Shown here: positions 38,054 to 47,470 of the stretch, piece by piece | Numbering within the stretch: position 1 is the stretch's first letter | Layout: every line of letters starts with the position of its first letter | From: Colwellia sp. 20A7 | Lineage (GTDB): Bacteria; Pseudomonadota; Gammaproteobacteria; Enterobacterales; Alteromonadaceae | DNA: 64,000 bases | Direction of reading: 5' to 3' | NCBI RefSeq assembly: GCF_009832865.1 | Contig: NZ_CP047130.1 | Location: forward strand, 1,488,001 to 1,552,000 | Program-made: the position numbers and the translations under genes | Notes under the pieces: model-generated | Seen by the model: the letters and a program-made list of their open reading frames with translations, nothing else | Told to the model about the DNA's origin: nothing | Databases searched by the model: none

Positions 38054-40012
38054 TTAAAATTGGTAGCTAATGCCGGCACTAACGGTGCGGCTACTAACAG
38101 GTCTTGCATCAAATAAGTTTTGGCTATTTGCTGAGCCACTTTTGTGTTCATCCAAAATATTATCAACGCTTATACGCCATGATAATTTATCGGTTAATAC
38201 TTGGTTTAATACGGCATTAATTGTGAGGTATTCATTGTTTTCAATACCCTGAAAGCTGTCTGATACCTTTTCACCGGCTTGATAAACGGCATAGGTTATT
38301 AACTCGATACCGTATGATTCAATGTCGTAATTCATATTAAATTTTATTTGATGGCGTGGACGAGAAAGCAAGCGTTCATTGTTCTCATCTTCACTACTTA
38401 AGTAACTGTAATTAAGCTGTGTTTTAAAATGTTGAAAGGTTAATTCGGTACTGATATCAACGCCGTGTATTTTTGCTTTACTAATGTTTTGGTATTGATA
38501 AATAGATAAACCACTTTCGGCTGACTTTTCTACGTCAATAATTGAATCTATTAAGTCGTCAGTGTTTGAGTAATGCACACTAATGTCGCTGCGTAAGTCA
38601 ACAGCGTTATTAGCTAGGCTACTGGTAAAGGTTAAGCTTGAACTGATTGATTCAGCAGTTTCTGGAGCAAGCTCTTTATTACCTAAAACCATATAACCTA
38701 AAGCGCTATGGTCAAATACGTAAAAACGTTCTTTTAAATTAGGCACGCGATAACTTTGCCCTATGCCGGCGCGCCACTGTAATTTGTCTTCACCAAAAGT
38801 GAAGTTTTTCATGGTGCTAAGACGAAGTGCATTATGCCAACCAAAGTCTGAATCATATTGGCCACGCATACCTGCTAATACTTGGTAATCAGATTTAACC
38901 CAATTCCCTTGAAAAAAAGCTTCAACGCTTTCACGCTTTTCGTTGTCTATTTCAATCAAATTATCGGCATGTTTATTTTGGTCAAGCTGATCAGCATGCA
39001 CCACACCGCCAGCAACCAATTCAATATTGTTTAGTTGAAAAACTTTTTGACCATTGATTTCTGAAAGTATAATACTTGTGTCACGTAAACCGTTTGATTG
39101 GCCACTAGTTTCTTGATGGTTAATGTACCTAGCATTTAACTGCCAAGGTTGTTTAAGTTGATTAGTACTCTTTAAACCAAGCTCTACCTGTTGTTGATCA
39201 ACATCTGTTTGGTAGAAAATCACCTGACTTTGTCCTGGAATAGAGGATGTATCTCGTTGTTTTTTATCACTCAACCATTGGTATTTTATGCTAGTTGCAA
39301 TTTTTTCGTGAGCTTTGCTAGCACCTAAGGTAATAAATTTTTTCTCAACACTGGCAGCATCTTGGCTAATGGTATCACTGTCATAATCAAAGCCTTGATC
39401 ATCAATAACTAACGCATTTAGCTGTGTTCGCCAACCATAGAAGTTATCTACAGCATTAAGTTTAATTGTTTGATTAATATCGCCATCTTCAATAGAGTTC
39501 CCCTGATATTGACTAATATCGTAGTCAATTTGTATTTGAGGATCATTAGACTTTACTGTAATGATATTGATCACTCCGCCCATTGCTGAGCTACCATACA
39601 TAACGGATGCAGCACCTCGAATGACTTCTATTTGGGCTATATTACTTGCGGGAACTTGGTCTAAATCTGCTGATGATCCTGTTGGGCTAATAATAGCTTG
39701 GCCATCAATTAGCACCAGTACATGATCGCCATCAAATCCTTGCATTTGAATATTGTAGCCATCTTTTGCACTACGTTTCACTACTACACCGGGAATATAA
39801 TTTAGCGCTTGGGCTAATGTGCCTTGGCTAATTTTAGCAATGGTTTCACCTTTAATAACCTCTACTAAAACAGGGGAGTTACTTAATAACTTAGCCGTAC
39901 GTGTTCCAGTGATAACAATATGTTCTTCTAGATCTAAGTCTGACTTCGCCTTCGTTATAGTTGGGATAAATAAGACGATAATTAACACAGATATTTTAAT
40001 TTTTATATTCAT
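38054..40012 (-). CDS. TonB-dependent outer-membrane receptor (HmuR-type)
   Basis: 652 residues with a signal peptide (to about KAKS, residue 24), a plug domain (EEHIVITGTRTAKLLSNSPV, LAQALNYIPGVVVKR, VIRGAASVMYGSSAMGGVINI) and a 22-strand barrel ending in SAGISYQF. It imports a haem-type ligand, judging from the HmuY and CobN-like neighbours and the Fur-like box upstream. It is the first gene of the operon running to 31505. Confidence 0.92.
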   Translation of the reverse strand: MNIKIKISVLIIVLFIPTITKAKSDLDLEEHIVITGTRTAKLLSNSPVLVEVIKGETIAKISQGTLAQALNYIPGVVVKRSAKDGYNIQMQGFDGDHVLVLIDGQAIISPTGSSADLDQVPASNIAQIEVIRGAASVMYGSSAMGGVINIITVKSNDPQIQIDYDISQYQGNSIEDGDINQTIKLNAVDNFYGWRTQLNALVIDDQGFDYDSDTISQDAASVEKKFITLGASKAHEKIATSIKYQWLSDKKQRDTSSIPGQSQVIFYQTDVDQQQVELGLKSTNQLKQPWQLNARYINHQETSGQSNGLRDTSIILSEINGQKVFQLNNIELVAGGVVHADQLDQNKHADNLIEIDNEKRESVEAFFQGNWVKSDYQVLAGMRGQYDSDFGWHNALRLSTMKNFTFGEDKLQWRAGIGQSYRVPNLKERFYVFDHSALGYMVLGNKELAPETAESISSSLTFTSSLANNAVDLRSDISVHYSNTDDLIDSIIDVEKSAESGLSIYQYQNISKAKIHGVDISTELTFQHFKTQLNYSYLSSEDENNERLLSRPRHQIKFNMNYDIESYGIELITYAVYQAGEKVSDSFQGIENNEYLTINAVLNQVLTDKLSWRISVDNILDEHKSGSANSQNLFDARPVSSRTVSAGISYQF

Positions 40013-40466
40013 TACTACTCTTGATTAACAATCTAAATGACAATGATTTTCATTCGTAATACTATTTGATGCAAATGTAATTTGCAAGTAAAAATTAAAG
40101 TAAGGGGGTTTTTTAGTTATTTATCTAATGTTTTAAGTCGACATGATTTTCATTAATAGTCGATATTTTATTTAAATATAATGAGGGAGTCGTGCTTATA
40201 GTTTTGCCTTGGCGGCGATTGTGGGCACATCTATAGTCTTTTTTTTGATTACCGTTTTACCCAATGTTATTTGAGTAATCACGTTAGCACTCCGCTTTTT
40301 TATACCTCAATTAGTGGTAGTATTACCTGAGTGAAATTTTGTATTATGGACTGGTTGATGTAATAAAAGCTCACTTGCTATTAAGTATTGATTTAGTTGC
40401 CTTAATTACGCTTTATTTAAGGTCGTAATCTTTTGAATTTTAAAATAATAATTATATAAAATTGGG
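40013..40466. other. Intergenic regulatory region between divergent units
   Basis: 454 bp of AT-rich DNA holding the Fur-like box of the haem operon and the promoter of the DUF3088 gene. A weaker second Fur-like stretch (ATGATTTTCATTAAT) lies near 40142-40156. No gene is visible. Confidence 0.5.
40038..40052 (-). promoter_or_regulatory. Fur box upstream of the TonB receptor operon
   Basis: TGACAATGATTTTCA matches the 7-1-7 Fur consensus TGATAATnATTATCA at 12 of 14 positions, 26 bp before the receptor start codon. This implies repression by Fur when iron is plentiful. Confidence 0.75.
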
Positions 40467-40811
40467 ATGAATAACATGAAAAAACCACAACTATTTTTAC
40501 TAAAACCAGGCTATGGCAAAGCCGCTGATCAATTCTGTCCTGACTGTGCTTTGGTAATGGGGTATTTTGATTATCAGCCGCAAATGCGTGAGCATGTTGA
40601 TATTAAGCTAATTGATTTCGATAGACCACGCCATGACCTAGTAAAACTACTTGGCGAAGACTTACAGAATAGCCCCGCACTGATATTTTCTGAAGGTGAA
40701 CGACCACAGCATATTAATTTATCAGAAAAGACTAACAGAGCTTATATTAATGACGGACGAGCTATTTGTCAGTGGCTTGGGCAAACGTATGGCGGATTAG
40801 TACCGTCATAG
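40467..40811 (+). CDS. DUF3088-family protein
   Basis: 114 residues from ATG 40467; the ATG at 40476 (MKKPQLFLLKPGYG) is equally possible. A thioredoxin/glutaredoxin-like start with a Cys pair (FCPDCALVMGYF) and KLIDFDRPRHDLV marks DUF3088. It is cytoplasmic; its role is unknown, redox or metal binding being suggested by CxxC. Monocistronic. Confidence 0.8.
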   Translation: MNNMKKPQLFLLKPGYGKAADQFCPDCALVMGYFDYQPQMREHVDIKLIDFDRPRHDLVKLLGEDLQNSPALIFSEGERPQHINLSEKTNRAYINDGRAICQWLGQTYGGLVPS

Positions 40812-40915
40812 AAAAGTTACTTGAAATAAGGCTTATGCATGTATGCATGGATATTATAAATAAATCATCATCGTAAGCTACTAAGTGTGAATTAGTCTAA
40901 CAATTGGGAAATTTT

Positions 40916-41311
40916 ATGTTTAAATTATATATAGTTTTTGTACTGCTTATAACCAGTTTTATGTCTATCGCAGATCCTGTAACAGAGACACAGCCGGAAG
41001 ACTCAATACTCCTTACTGTTTTTTTAAAGCATGACCAAAGTAATAGTTTTGAAGAGTATCAAAAAATTCTAGAAGAGCAGAAATTCTTTGATAAATTCCC
41101 ACCAGAAGGCGTAACTGTTGTAAGCTGGTATGTGATGATGGGAATTGGTCAGGTAGTTACATTAGAAGTACCTGCACACAAGCTTAGAGACGTTAACTTG
41201 GCAGTAGAGCAAAGTGCTTGGAAAGCCTTTACAGTTGAATTTTATCCAACTTATAACCTTTATCCTGTTTTTAAAGATAAGCTAAAGAATAAGGCTAAAG
41301 TGGCATATTAA
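40916..41311 (+). CDS. Hypothetical secreted protein
   Basis: From the ATG at 40916 (preceded by GGGA) the protein has ~131 residues; an upstream TTG at 40904 is less likely. It has a signal peptide (to about SIADP, residue 18) and one alpha-beta domain (LLTVFLKHDQSNSFEEYQKI, VVSWYVMMGIGQVVTLEVP, WKAFTVEFYPTYNL) that reads like a dimeric ferredoxin-like barrel. I do not recognise the family. Confidence 0.65.
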   Translation: MFKLYIVFVLLITSFMSIADPVTETQPEDSILLTVFLKHDQSNSFEEYQKILEEQKFFDKFPPEGVTVVSWYVMMGIGQVVTLEVPAHKLRDVNLAVEQSAWKAFTVEFYPTYNLYPVFKDKLKNKAKVAY

Positions 41312-41430
41312 TGCTAAATAGTTAACTCGTCACTTTAACGAACAATAAATGGTTGATTTTTGTAGTTGTACTATTCATTTAATCAACCATTTATTACTTC
41401 TTAATAAAATTTTATAGGATTGGAGTTTGT

Positions 41431-41763
41431 ATGAAAATTTTACGGCTTATTTTATTATTTACGTTATTATTCGTTTCTTTTTATTCTTCGGCTTCAACAA
41501 GTAAGTTTGATTGTAAGTACCTCAATTATCATTTGGTGCTTGAGGCAAAAGGTTTTAAGCATATAGTTCACGAGTTAAGTATCAATGGAGAAATTCTTAT
41601 CACGGAATTGCTCGATGATAATTGGTTCATGGAGGAAATAAACTGTAAAAAATCAGGTTATGAAATTGTTGCTAGCCATATTCAATATAATGACCCTGTT
41701 AAACAGGTATTCAAACTAACGTATAGTTCTAAACGTGGTTACAAAGTCATAAAAGGCAGATAA
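41431..41763 (+). CDS. Hypothetical small secreted protein
   Basis: 110 residues with a signal peptide (to about SASTS, residue 24) and a ~85-residue domain with two Cys (at ~29 and ~73) that could form a disulfide. There is a good GGAG ribosome-binding site. No family is recognised. It is alone, ~300 bp upstream of nirK and separated from it by the FNR-type box. Confidence 0.6.
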   Translation: MKILRLILLFTLLFVSFYSSASTSKFDCKYLNYHLVLEAKGFKHIVHELSINGEILITELLDDNWFMEEINCKKSGYEIVASHIQYNDPVKQVFKLTYSSKRGYKVIKGR

Positions 41764-41965
41764 TAAGTCAGATACTCGTAAAGTAAATCACCCTCTATTC
41801 TTCATTCACTAAAAGTATATTTATCTCTTGTACTGTTTATGTTCAATATATTGATATCATAAACTTTTATTGAACTCAGTCATCCATTGCAATCGTCTTT
41901 TTAGTCATATTTCATTGTGAATTTTTTCTGTTACTATTTTTAAATTTAAAACTTGTGTATACATA

Positions 41966-41979
41966 TTGATTTAAATCAA
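41966..41979 (+). promoter_or_regulatory. FNR/DNR-type box upstream of nirK
   Basis: TTGATTTAAATCAA is a perfect match to TTGATnnnnATCAA. Its centre lies ~41 bp before a likely transcription start near 42014 (with CATACT as -10), the position for class II activation by FNR or an NO-sensing DNR/NNR relative under low oxygen. Confidence 0.85.
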
Positions 41980-42061
41980 AGTGCTGTATTCAATATAAAC
42001 ACATACTTTGCCATAGATACTCGTTATTATTAATAACGCTAATTGTGGGAACAATAAAATA

Positions 42062-43177
42062 ATGAAAAAATTTAAAAGCTTAGGGATAACACTCGCTATT
42101 TCACTCATCTCATTTTCATCACTGTCATTTGCCGGTGAAGTATTTGATATTGAAAATATTGGCACTAAATCTAAAACTGAGGGCTTGGAACGTGTTACTC
42201 AAACTTTAGTGCCACCACCATTTTTACCCAAACATGATCAGGTTGCTAAAGGCAATCCTAAAGTCATTCAAATGACAATGGACATTATTGAAAAGGAAAT
42301 AGAAATTGCACCGAATGTTTTTGTGCAGGCTATGACTTTTGAAGGCTCAAACCCTGGCCCAATGATAGTTGCTCATGTAGATGACTATGTTGAGTTGACA
42401 CTTAAAAACCTTAAAACCAATACCTTGGTTCACAATATTGACTTTCATGCCTCAACAGGTGCTTTAGGTGGCGGTGCATTAACCAATGTAGCTCCGGGTG
42501 AACAAGTTGTTCTTCGTTTTAAAGCAACTAAAGCGGGCGTTTTTGTTTATCATTGCGCTCCTGGCGGCGTTATGATTCCTTATCATGTTGTATCGGGTAT
42601 GAATGGTGCAATTATGATCCTTCCTCGTGATGGGTTGAAAGACAATAAAGGAGAATTGGTTACTTACGACAAAGCTTATTACATTGGCGAGCAAGACTGG
42701 TATGTGCCTAAAGATGAAAAAGGTAAGTTCAAGCGTTATACCTCTCCTGTAATGGGGATGGCAGATACCATGGAAGTTATGAAAACGCTTACGCCTACTC
42801 ATTTAACCTTTAATGGCAAAGTAGGAGCTTTAACGGGTAAGAATGCGATGACTGCAAAAGTGGGAGAAACAGTATTATTTCTTCATTCTCAAGCAAATCG
42901 TGATACACGCATTCATTTAATTGGTGGTCATGGTGATCTTGTTTGGACAGGTGGTTCATTTGATGATGTTCCAACAACTAATCGCGAAACATGGGCTATT
43001 GCTGGTGGTGAAGCAGGCGCTGCTATGTATACCTTTAAACAACCAGGTCTTTATGCTTATGTTAACCACAACCTAATTGAAGCGATTATGTTAGGTGCTG
43101 CCGGTCATGTTTCTGTTGAAGGTGAATGGAATAATGACTTGATGGAACAAGTTCAAAAACCAAGTCCTATTAAATAA
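42062..43177 (+). CDS. nirK: Copper-containing nitrite reductase
   Basis: 371 residues, Sec signal peptide (cleavage near SFAGE, residue 24), two cupredoxin domains. Type 1 copper ligands H124, C165, H175 and M180 and type 2 ligands H129, H164 and H336 are all in place, as are catalytic D127 (HNIDFH) and H290 (GGHGDLVW). It reduces nitrite to nitric oxide in the periplasm. It is the first of four genes (unknown protein, SCO, PCuAC) behind the FNR-type box. No nor or nos genes are in the window. Confidence 0.97.
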   Translation: MKKFKSLGITLAISLISFSSLSFAGEVFDIENIGTKSKTEGLERVTQTLVPPPFLPKHDQVAKGNPKVIQMTMDIIEKEIEIAPNVFVQAMTFEGSNPGPMIVAHVDDYVELTLKNLKTNTLVHNIDFHASTGALGGGALTNVAPGEQVVLRFKATKAGVFVYHCAPGGVMIPYHVVSGMNGAIMILPRDGLKDNKGELVTYDKAYYIGEQDWYVPKDEKGKFKRYTSPVMGMADTMEVMKTLTPTHLTFNGKVGALTGKNAMTAKVGETVLFLHSQANRDTRIHLIGGHGDLVWTGGSFDDVPTTNRETWAIAGGEAGAAMYTFKQPGLYAYVNHNLIEAIMLGAAGHVSVEGEWNNDLMEQVQKPSPIK

Positions 43178-43197
43178 TTATAGGGATTGATTTTCTA

Positions 43198-44082
43198 ATG
43201 AATCAAATAAAGTGTATTTTATTCATCAGCCTAGTTTTTGCATTTGCAGTAGTAGCACCTGCTACTGCTGCAGAAGTAGAGCGTAAAGTTGAATACACTT
43301 ATTCACTTAACTCAATGGCTTCTGTATTGATGGGTTGGTATGGAAGTTTATTACCTCATGACGGTTCAACGTTTGTTGTAACACCTGATATTAAATGGGA
43401 TGAAAGTCGTACTCATTATCCTAATACGATAACCGGTGTGAAAATCACACAAACAGATTTAGTTAAGTTAGCAGTGAGTGAATACGCTTTTAATGTTCAC
43501 TCACAAATAACCTACCTGCAGGACGATGTTATTCAAGCGAAGCAGTTAGATGAAACCTTTATTTTTCATATTGGCCCCACAGGCCAAGCGATTCTTAATA
43601 AGAAAACCAGAAATAAAGAGCAATCTGTTACCGCGATGTCATTGCCAACCTTTGATTATAGTTATTATCAAAAGCGTGAATTTGCTTATACATGGTTAGC
43701 TTATCTTGATGGCGTGAACACAAATAACAGTATTAAAGGGAAAGACTGGTTTAATACTGCTGTTTATTCAGTGAAAATGGGGACTAAAGATATTGAGGGT
43801 TCTATTTTATCCACATTAGCAGAACGTAATACCTATTTATCTAAGGGGCGGCACACCTTACGCAGTATAGAGGTCAATACCGTTGAAGGTCGTGACAACA
43901 CATTTATATTAGATCTTATTATTAATTGGAAAGGTGTTAATGCTGAAGGGAAACCTGTGTTAGCAAAAATTCATCAAACCATTACGTATGAGCTTAAAGA
44001 AAATAATACGTGGTATGTAACGTTCATTAAAGAAGAACATTTACTTCCTGATATTGGCCCATGGCAGAATTTATTATGTTAA
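43198..44082 (+). CDS. Unknown secreted protein of the nirK operon
   Basis: 294 residues with a signal peptide (to about ATAAE, residue 24). The mature part is soluble, rich in aromatic residues and predicted alpha-beta (YSLNSMASVLMGWYGSLLPHDG, YSYYQKREFAYTWLAYLDGV). No metal-binding Cys/His cluster and no family I recognise. It sits 20 bp after nirK and overlaps the SCO gene by 22 bp, so it is translated with them. The location suggests a role in NirK assembly or nitric-oxide handling, but this is only context. Confidence 0.7.
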   Translation: MNQIKCILFISLVFAFAVVAPATAAEVERKVEYTYSLNSMASVLMGWYGSLLPHDGSTFVVTPDIKWDESRTHYPNTITGVKITQTDLVKLAVSEYAFNVHSQITYLQDDVIQAKQLDETFIFHIGPTGQAILNKKTRNKEQSVTAMSLPTFDYSYYQKREFAYTWLAYLDGVNTNNSIKGKDWFNTAVYSVKMGTKDIEGSILSTLAERNTYLSKGRHTLRSIEVNTVEGRDNTFILDLIINWKGVNAEGKPVLAKIHQTITYELKENNTWYVTFIKEEHLLPDIGPWQNLLC

Positions 44083-44732
44083 AAAAACTAGCAGTATTAT
44101 TACTTATTAGCTTTATTGGTGTGCAAACAGTTCATGCCGAGGAAGAATTACCAATATACAGTGGCATAGGAGGAAATTTTTCAGCAGTTAACCAAGACGG
44201 AAAACCGATAGAGTTTAATGACTTTAAAGGTCAGCCGGTACTATTAACGTTTGGTTATACTAACTGTGCAGATATTTGCCCATTTACCTTAGGTTATTTA
44301 TCCCGCATATACGCAGGTTTAACGAAAGATGAACAGAAAAAAATAAGCGTTATTTTTGTGACTGTGGATCCTAAATACGATACCCCTGAGCATTTAAAAA
44401 AGTTTATGGCGCATTTTAATTCAGAATTTATTGGTTTGTCGGGGACTAAACAGCAAATAGATAACATTGTGTCATTGTTTCAAGCTAAGTATGAAAAACT
44501 CTCAGCAGAAAATATGGTACCCACGAAAAACATTCGCCGAGTTACACAAAAAACACTGACAGACGAAACTAATACTCAAGAAGATAATACTCAAGAAGAT
44601 AAATCATCTCTTTACAGCCACACAGTAACGATTTATTTAATTGATAAATCAGGTTTTACTCGTAGTATCGAATACACAGGTACACCTCAAGAAGAATTTA
44701 TTGGTAAAATCAGAGGATTAATAAATGAATAA
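44061..44732 (+). CDS. SCO1/SenC-family copper chaperone
   Basis: 223 residues with a signal or membrane-anchor helix (LAVLLLISFIGVQTVHA) and a thioredoxin-fold domain. The copper motif is C69-x3-C73 (NCADICPF) and the third ligand His187 (YSHTVTIYLID). A low-complexity insert with a repeated QEDN/QED lies just before that His. SCO proteins load copper onto membrane or periplasmic copper enzymes; here the neighbour NirK is the likely client. It overlaps the genes on both sides. Confidence 0.92.
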   Translation: MAEFIMLKKLAVLLLISFIGVQTVHAEEELPIYSGIGGNFSAVNQDGKPIEFNDFKGQPVLLTFGYTNCADICPFTLGYLSRIYAGLTKDEQKKISVIFVTVDPKYDTPEHLKKFMAHFNSEFIGLSGTKQQIDNIVSLFQAKYEKLSAENMVPTKNIRRVTQKTLTDETNTQEDNTQEDKSSLYSHTVTIYLIDKSGFTRSIEYTGTPQEEFIGKIRGLINE

Positions 44733-45177
44733 TATAATCACTAGAGGTAATTGCTTATTAATATTGCTACTTTCAGTGTTTATTTCTTCGGCCTACGCAA
44801 ACAACCAACCAGAGATTGTATTTGAACAGTTCTTTATTGTGGACGCAGCAGAAGTGGCACGAAGCACTGCCGGTTACGGGGTGATTAAAAATAGTGGCGA
44901 AGTAGACGATACGTTAATGAGTGTACATAGCGATGCGGCTGCAGTTATGTTGCATCGAACACAAATCACTTCGGGTATGGCAACCATGACTCATGTGTCA
45001 AATAGTGTGATTAAAGCGCATTCTGAACTAGTGTTAGCACCTATGTCATATCATTTAATGTTTATGAATATTAACCCCGCTGATTTTAGCCAAGATAAGC
45101 AAATAATCGTTCAATTTAAATTTGAAAAAGCAGGGCTCATTGAACTGAGTATCCCTGTTAAGCACAATACCTATTAA
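44725..45177 (+). CDS. PCuAC-family periplasmic copper chaperone
   Basis: 150 residues with a signal peptide (to about AYANN, residue 27) and a cupredoxin-like domain. The copper-binding residues are in the family positions: H77 (VMLHRTQ), Met of GMATMTHV, H110 and M112 (HLMFMN). PCuAC proteins deliver Cu(I) in the periplasm together with SCO. It overlaps the SCO gene by 8 bp and ends the nirK operon. Confidence 0.88.
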   Translation: MNNIITRGNCLLILLLSVFISSAYANNQPEIVFEQFFIVDAAEVARSTAGYGVIKNSGEVDDTLMSVHSDAAAVMLHRTQITSGMATMTHVSNSVIKAHSELVLAPMSYHLMFMNINPADFSQDKQIIVQFKFEKAGLIELSIPVKHNTY

Positions 45178-45310
45178 CAAGCTTTCCCATTGATTTTAAT
45201 AAATCATTAGTTTCTTTTTGCATTAAATTTAATTCATTATGGTCTTATCCTTTAAATATAAGGCATTAGGCTTTATTGCGTTATATTTCATTCAATAGAT
45301 CGAGTGTGCA

Positions 45311-45400
45311 TGATCTTCCCCCGATAAAACGGACACGTTTTTTCACGCTGCCTACGGTTCATATTCCACTGGCGAACAGTCTTTAATGGAATATACAGAC
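45311..45400 (-). mobile_element. Remnant of an IS3-type element end (probable)
   Basis: On the minus strand the segment reads CSPVEYEP-stop-AA-stop, very like the C-terminal end of IS3-family OrfB transposases (SPVEYE). It is followed by GTGTCCGTTTTATCGGGGG, which looks like an IS3-group terminal repeat. Nothing else of the element remains. The identification rests on short similarity only. Confidence 0.45.
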
Positions 45401-45453
45401 TTTTCAATTATTGTTTTATAAGCGAGTGTTCTTGTTAATTTTATTAGGCTAAA

Positions 45454-45993
45454 CTACTGCGGTTGAGCCCTAATAACTTTAATAAATCGCAAAGCTAATG
45501 GTTTTATACATGCGTGAGCAAACAACGAAATTGCTCCTATTATTAATATACCTATAAGCGGAATTATTGCTCCAGTAAAAATTATTGAACCAAATACATA
45601 ACCAAAAATACATTCCGATCTGTATATGGGGAGGAACAACCCGACTACTAGCAAGCCTAAAGACAAGTATATTGCAACGTTTTCGTAGCCGACACTAAAG
45701 CTGAGTGACTGCACAAAACTTAAAATCAGCATGCCGAAAAAACCAATGAGTATTCCTCTTGAAATTTTTTCCTTTACTGTTGAGTCACCAGATTGAAAAA
45801 TTGTACGTTTTTCTATGCGCGCTATAGAAAGCCACGCTAAGAATGGGAGAATTAATAGCCCCCACCAGTTTGATATTGCGGGATAATCAGAATGGTGCAT
45901 TAAGTGATGGCTCAATATTCCACCATTTAAATGCTCCCACCACAGGTGTCCAGCTACGAATAATACGGTAATTGCAATCACGTAGTATTTCAA
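45454..45993 (-). CDS. Hypothetical membrane protein
   Basis: 179 residues with five or six hydrophobic helices. A His-rich loop (HLWWEHLNGGILSHHLMHHSDYP, residues ~17-39) could bind a metal. No family is recognised. It is monocistronic, between the IS remnant and ssrA. Confidence 0.6.
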   Translation of the reverse strand: MKYYVIAITVLFVAGHLWWEHLNGGILSHHLMHHSDYPAISNWWGLLILPFLAWLSIARIEKRTIFQSGDSTVKEKISRGILIGFFGMLILSFVQSLSFSVGYENVAIYLSLGLLVVGLFLPIYRSECIFGYVFGSIIFTGAIIPLIGILIIGAISLFAHACIKPLALRFIKVIRAQPQ

Positions 45994-46230
45994 TTTTTTA
46001 ACTGATTTTCAGTCATGTTTATCCTCGGAGTACGATGGTCGAAATATATAGCCTAACACTTTGTTATGAGGCAACATACCTTCTTTCTACAAAAGAATTA
46101 ACGGGGACAGTCGCTCAAACTTGAACAAGATAAGCTTTTTTAACCCAAACTTATAAGTAAGTGTAGAGCTTTAGTTAACCTTGTTGGTCTAAGTATGGTT
46201 AATCACGACTATTTATTAAATTTCAGTCAT

Positions 46231-46258
46231 AAAAAAAGCCGCTAAAAAGCGGCTTTAA
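46231..46258 (-). terminator. Terminator of ssrA
   Basis: On the minus strand AAAGCCGC-TTTTTA-GCGGCTTT is followed by T residues, ten bases beyond the 3' CCA of tmRNA. Confidence 0.85.
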
Positions 46259-46267
46259 TTATCAAAT

Positions 46268-46617
46268 TGGTGGAGCTGGCGGGATTTGAACCCGCGTCCG
46301 AAAAACCTACATCCTCGGTACTACATGCTTAGTCGATTATTTATTTAACCAATTAGACGCCAATCGACAGGCTTCGTCATGGTGAGCTTAATACTATTTC
46401 GCGGTTCAGCCTTAAGCATGCTTCCCTCGCTATTCCGTTTAATGTGACCATCGATCCTCTAAACAACAGAAGAATTTTTGAGGCGATGGCTAGCCTAAGC
46501 GGCTAGTGCGAACGTTTCGTCGTTAGCAATTATAGTTTTGCGGCTTTTTACGAGGCCAACCGCCCCTCGGCATGCACCTTGGGTTTCGTGAATCTCGTCG
46601 AATCCTGAATCAGCCCC
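46268..46617 (-). ncRNA. ssrA: tmRNA (transfer-messenger RNA)
   Basis: 350 nt. The 5' end GGGGCTGATTC and the 3' end with encoded CCA form the tRNA-Ala-like acceptor, and a T arm GGGTTCAAATCCC is visible. The tag reading frame at 46527-46495 encodes ANDETFALAA then TAG. It frees stalled ribosomes and tags the peptide for proteolysis. Its partner smpB is ~200 bp upstream on the same strand. Confidence 0.97.
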
Positions 46618-46812
46618 AAGTTTTTTCTTTTTCTCTTTTTACTTTATAAACAAGTTCATTACAGGGAATGAGCTTCGCTTATAACCGAAGTATACAGCGC
46701 ATTTCACTGATACACAACGTAACTAAATTTGAATTATGCTAAATATCGATAAATTTTGAATAGATTGCTTAGTCTTTGTTCAACTTAACGGTATCTACTT
46801 TAATATCGCTAT

Positions 46813-47307
46813 TTATTCTTTGTTCAAATTTTTGTTTTTCAGTATGCGTCCTTTATCAACAGCCCATTCTCTGTCTTTAATATCTGCACGCTTATCATGA
46901 TCTTTTTTACCTTTACCTAAGTAAAATTCGAGTTTCACCCAGTTTTTACGCCAATACATAGCAGTAGCTATAATTGAGTAACCTTCACGGTCAACAGCGC
47001 CAGCTAAAACGTCAAGTTCTCTGCGGTTAAGTAGTAACTTGCGATCACGATTTGGATCACATACCACGTGTGTTGAGGCTTCTTTAAGCGGCATTATTTC
47101 TGCGCCTAATAAGTAAGCTTCTCTGTCTTTTATATGAACATAACAGTCAGAAATGTTTACTTTACCACTGCGAATACTTTTTATTTCCCAACCTTGTAAA
47201 CTCATACCACCTTCAAACTTATCGGTTAGGTTATAGTTATGCCTAGCCTTTTTATTTAAAGCGATAGTGTTACTGTTAGATTTGTTTTTTGAACTTTTCT
47301 TTGCCAT
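46813..47307 (-). CDS. smpB: SsrA-binding protein SmpB
   Basis: About 164 residues from MAKKSSKNK (ATG at 47307, with GGAA upstream); an ATG at 47319 adds four residues. Typical sequence: [67 protein letters not shown]. It binds tmRNA and brings it to stalled ribosomes. Lies directly upstream of ssrA and divergent from ratA. Confidence 0.97.
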   Translation of the reverse strand: MAKKSSKNKSNSNTIALNKKARHNYNLTDKFEGGMSLQGWEIKSIRSGKVNISDCYVHIKDREAYLLGAEIMPLKEASTHVVCDPNRDRKLLLNRRELDVLAGAVDREGYSIIATAMYWRKNWVKLEFYLGKGKKDHDKRADIKDREWAVDKGRILKNKNLNKE

Positions 47308-47470
47308 TTTGAATTCCATTATTATCGGCGATGATTATACCTACAAATAAGAGACTTGATATAACAAATTTCTTTTTAGTAAAAATTCATCGCTTATATT
47401 CAAGTAATAATGCGCTTGTTTGTGTGTTTTGGTATGATATCGCTAAGTTAGCGTAAGGGTCAAAATAAGA

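Noticed and set aside
40013..40466. Cobalamin riboswitch upstream of the TonB receptor with CobN-like gene
   Set aside because: I found no B12-box-like conserved segment; a Fur-like box is present instead, and the HmuY neighbour favours haem.
42479..42802. 107-codon minus-strand open frame inside nirK
   Set aside because: Lies wholly inside a clear gene, has no ribosome-binding site or family resemblance; it is a shadow frame.
46081..46140. AACGGGGACAGTCGC segment, resembling ends of REP-associated transposase genes
   Set aside because: Too short and without any flanking transposase sequence to support a remnant.
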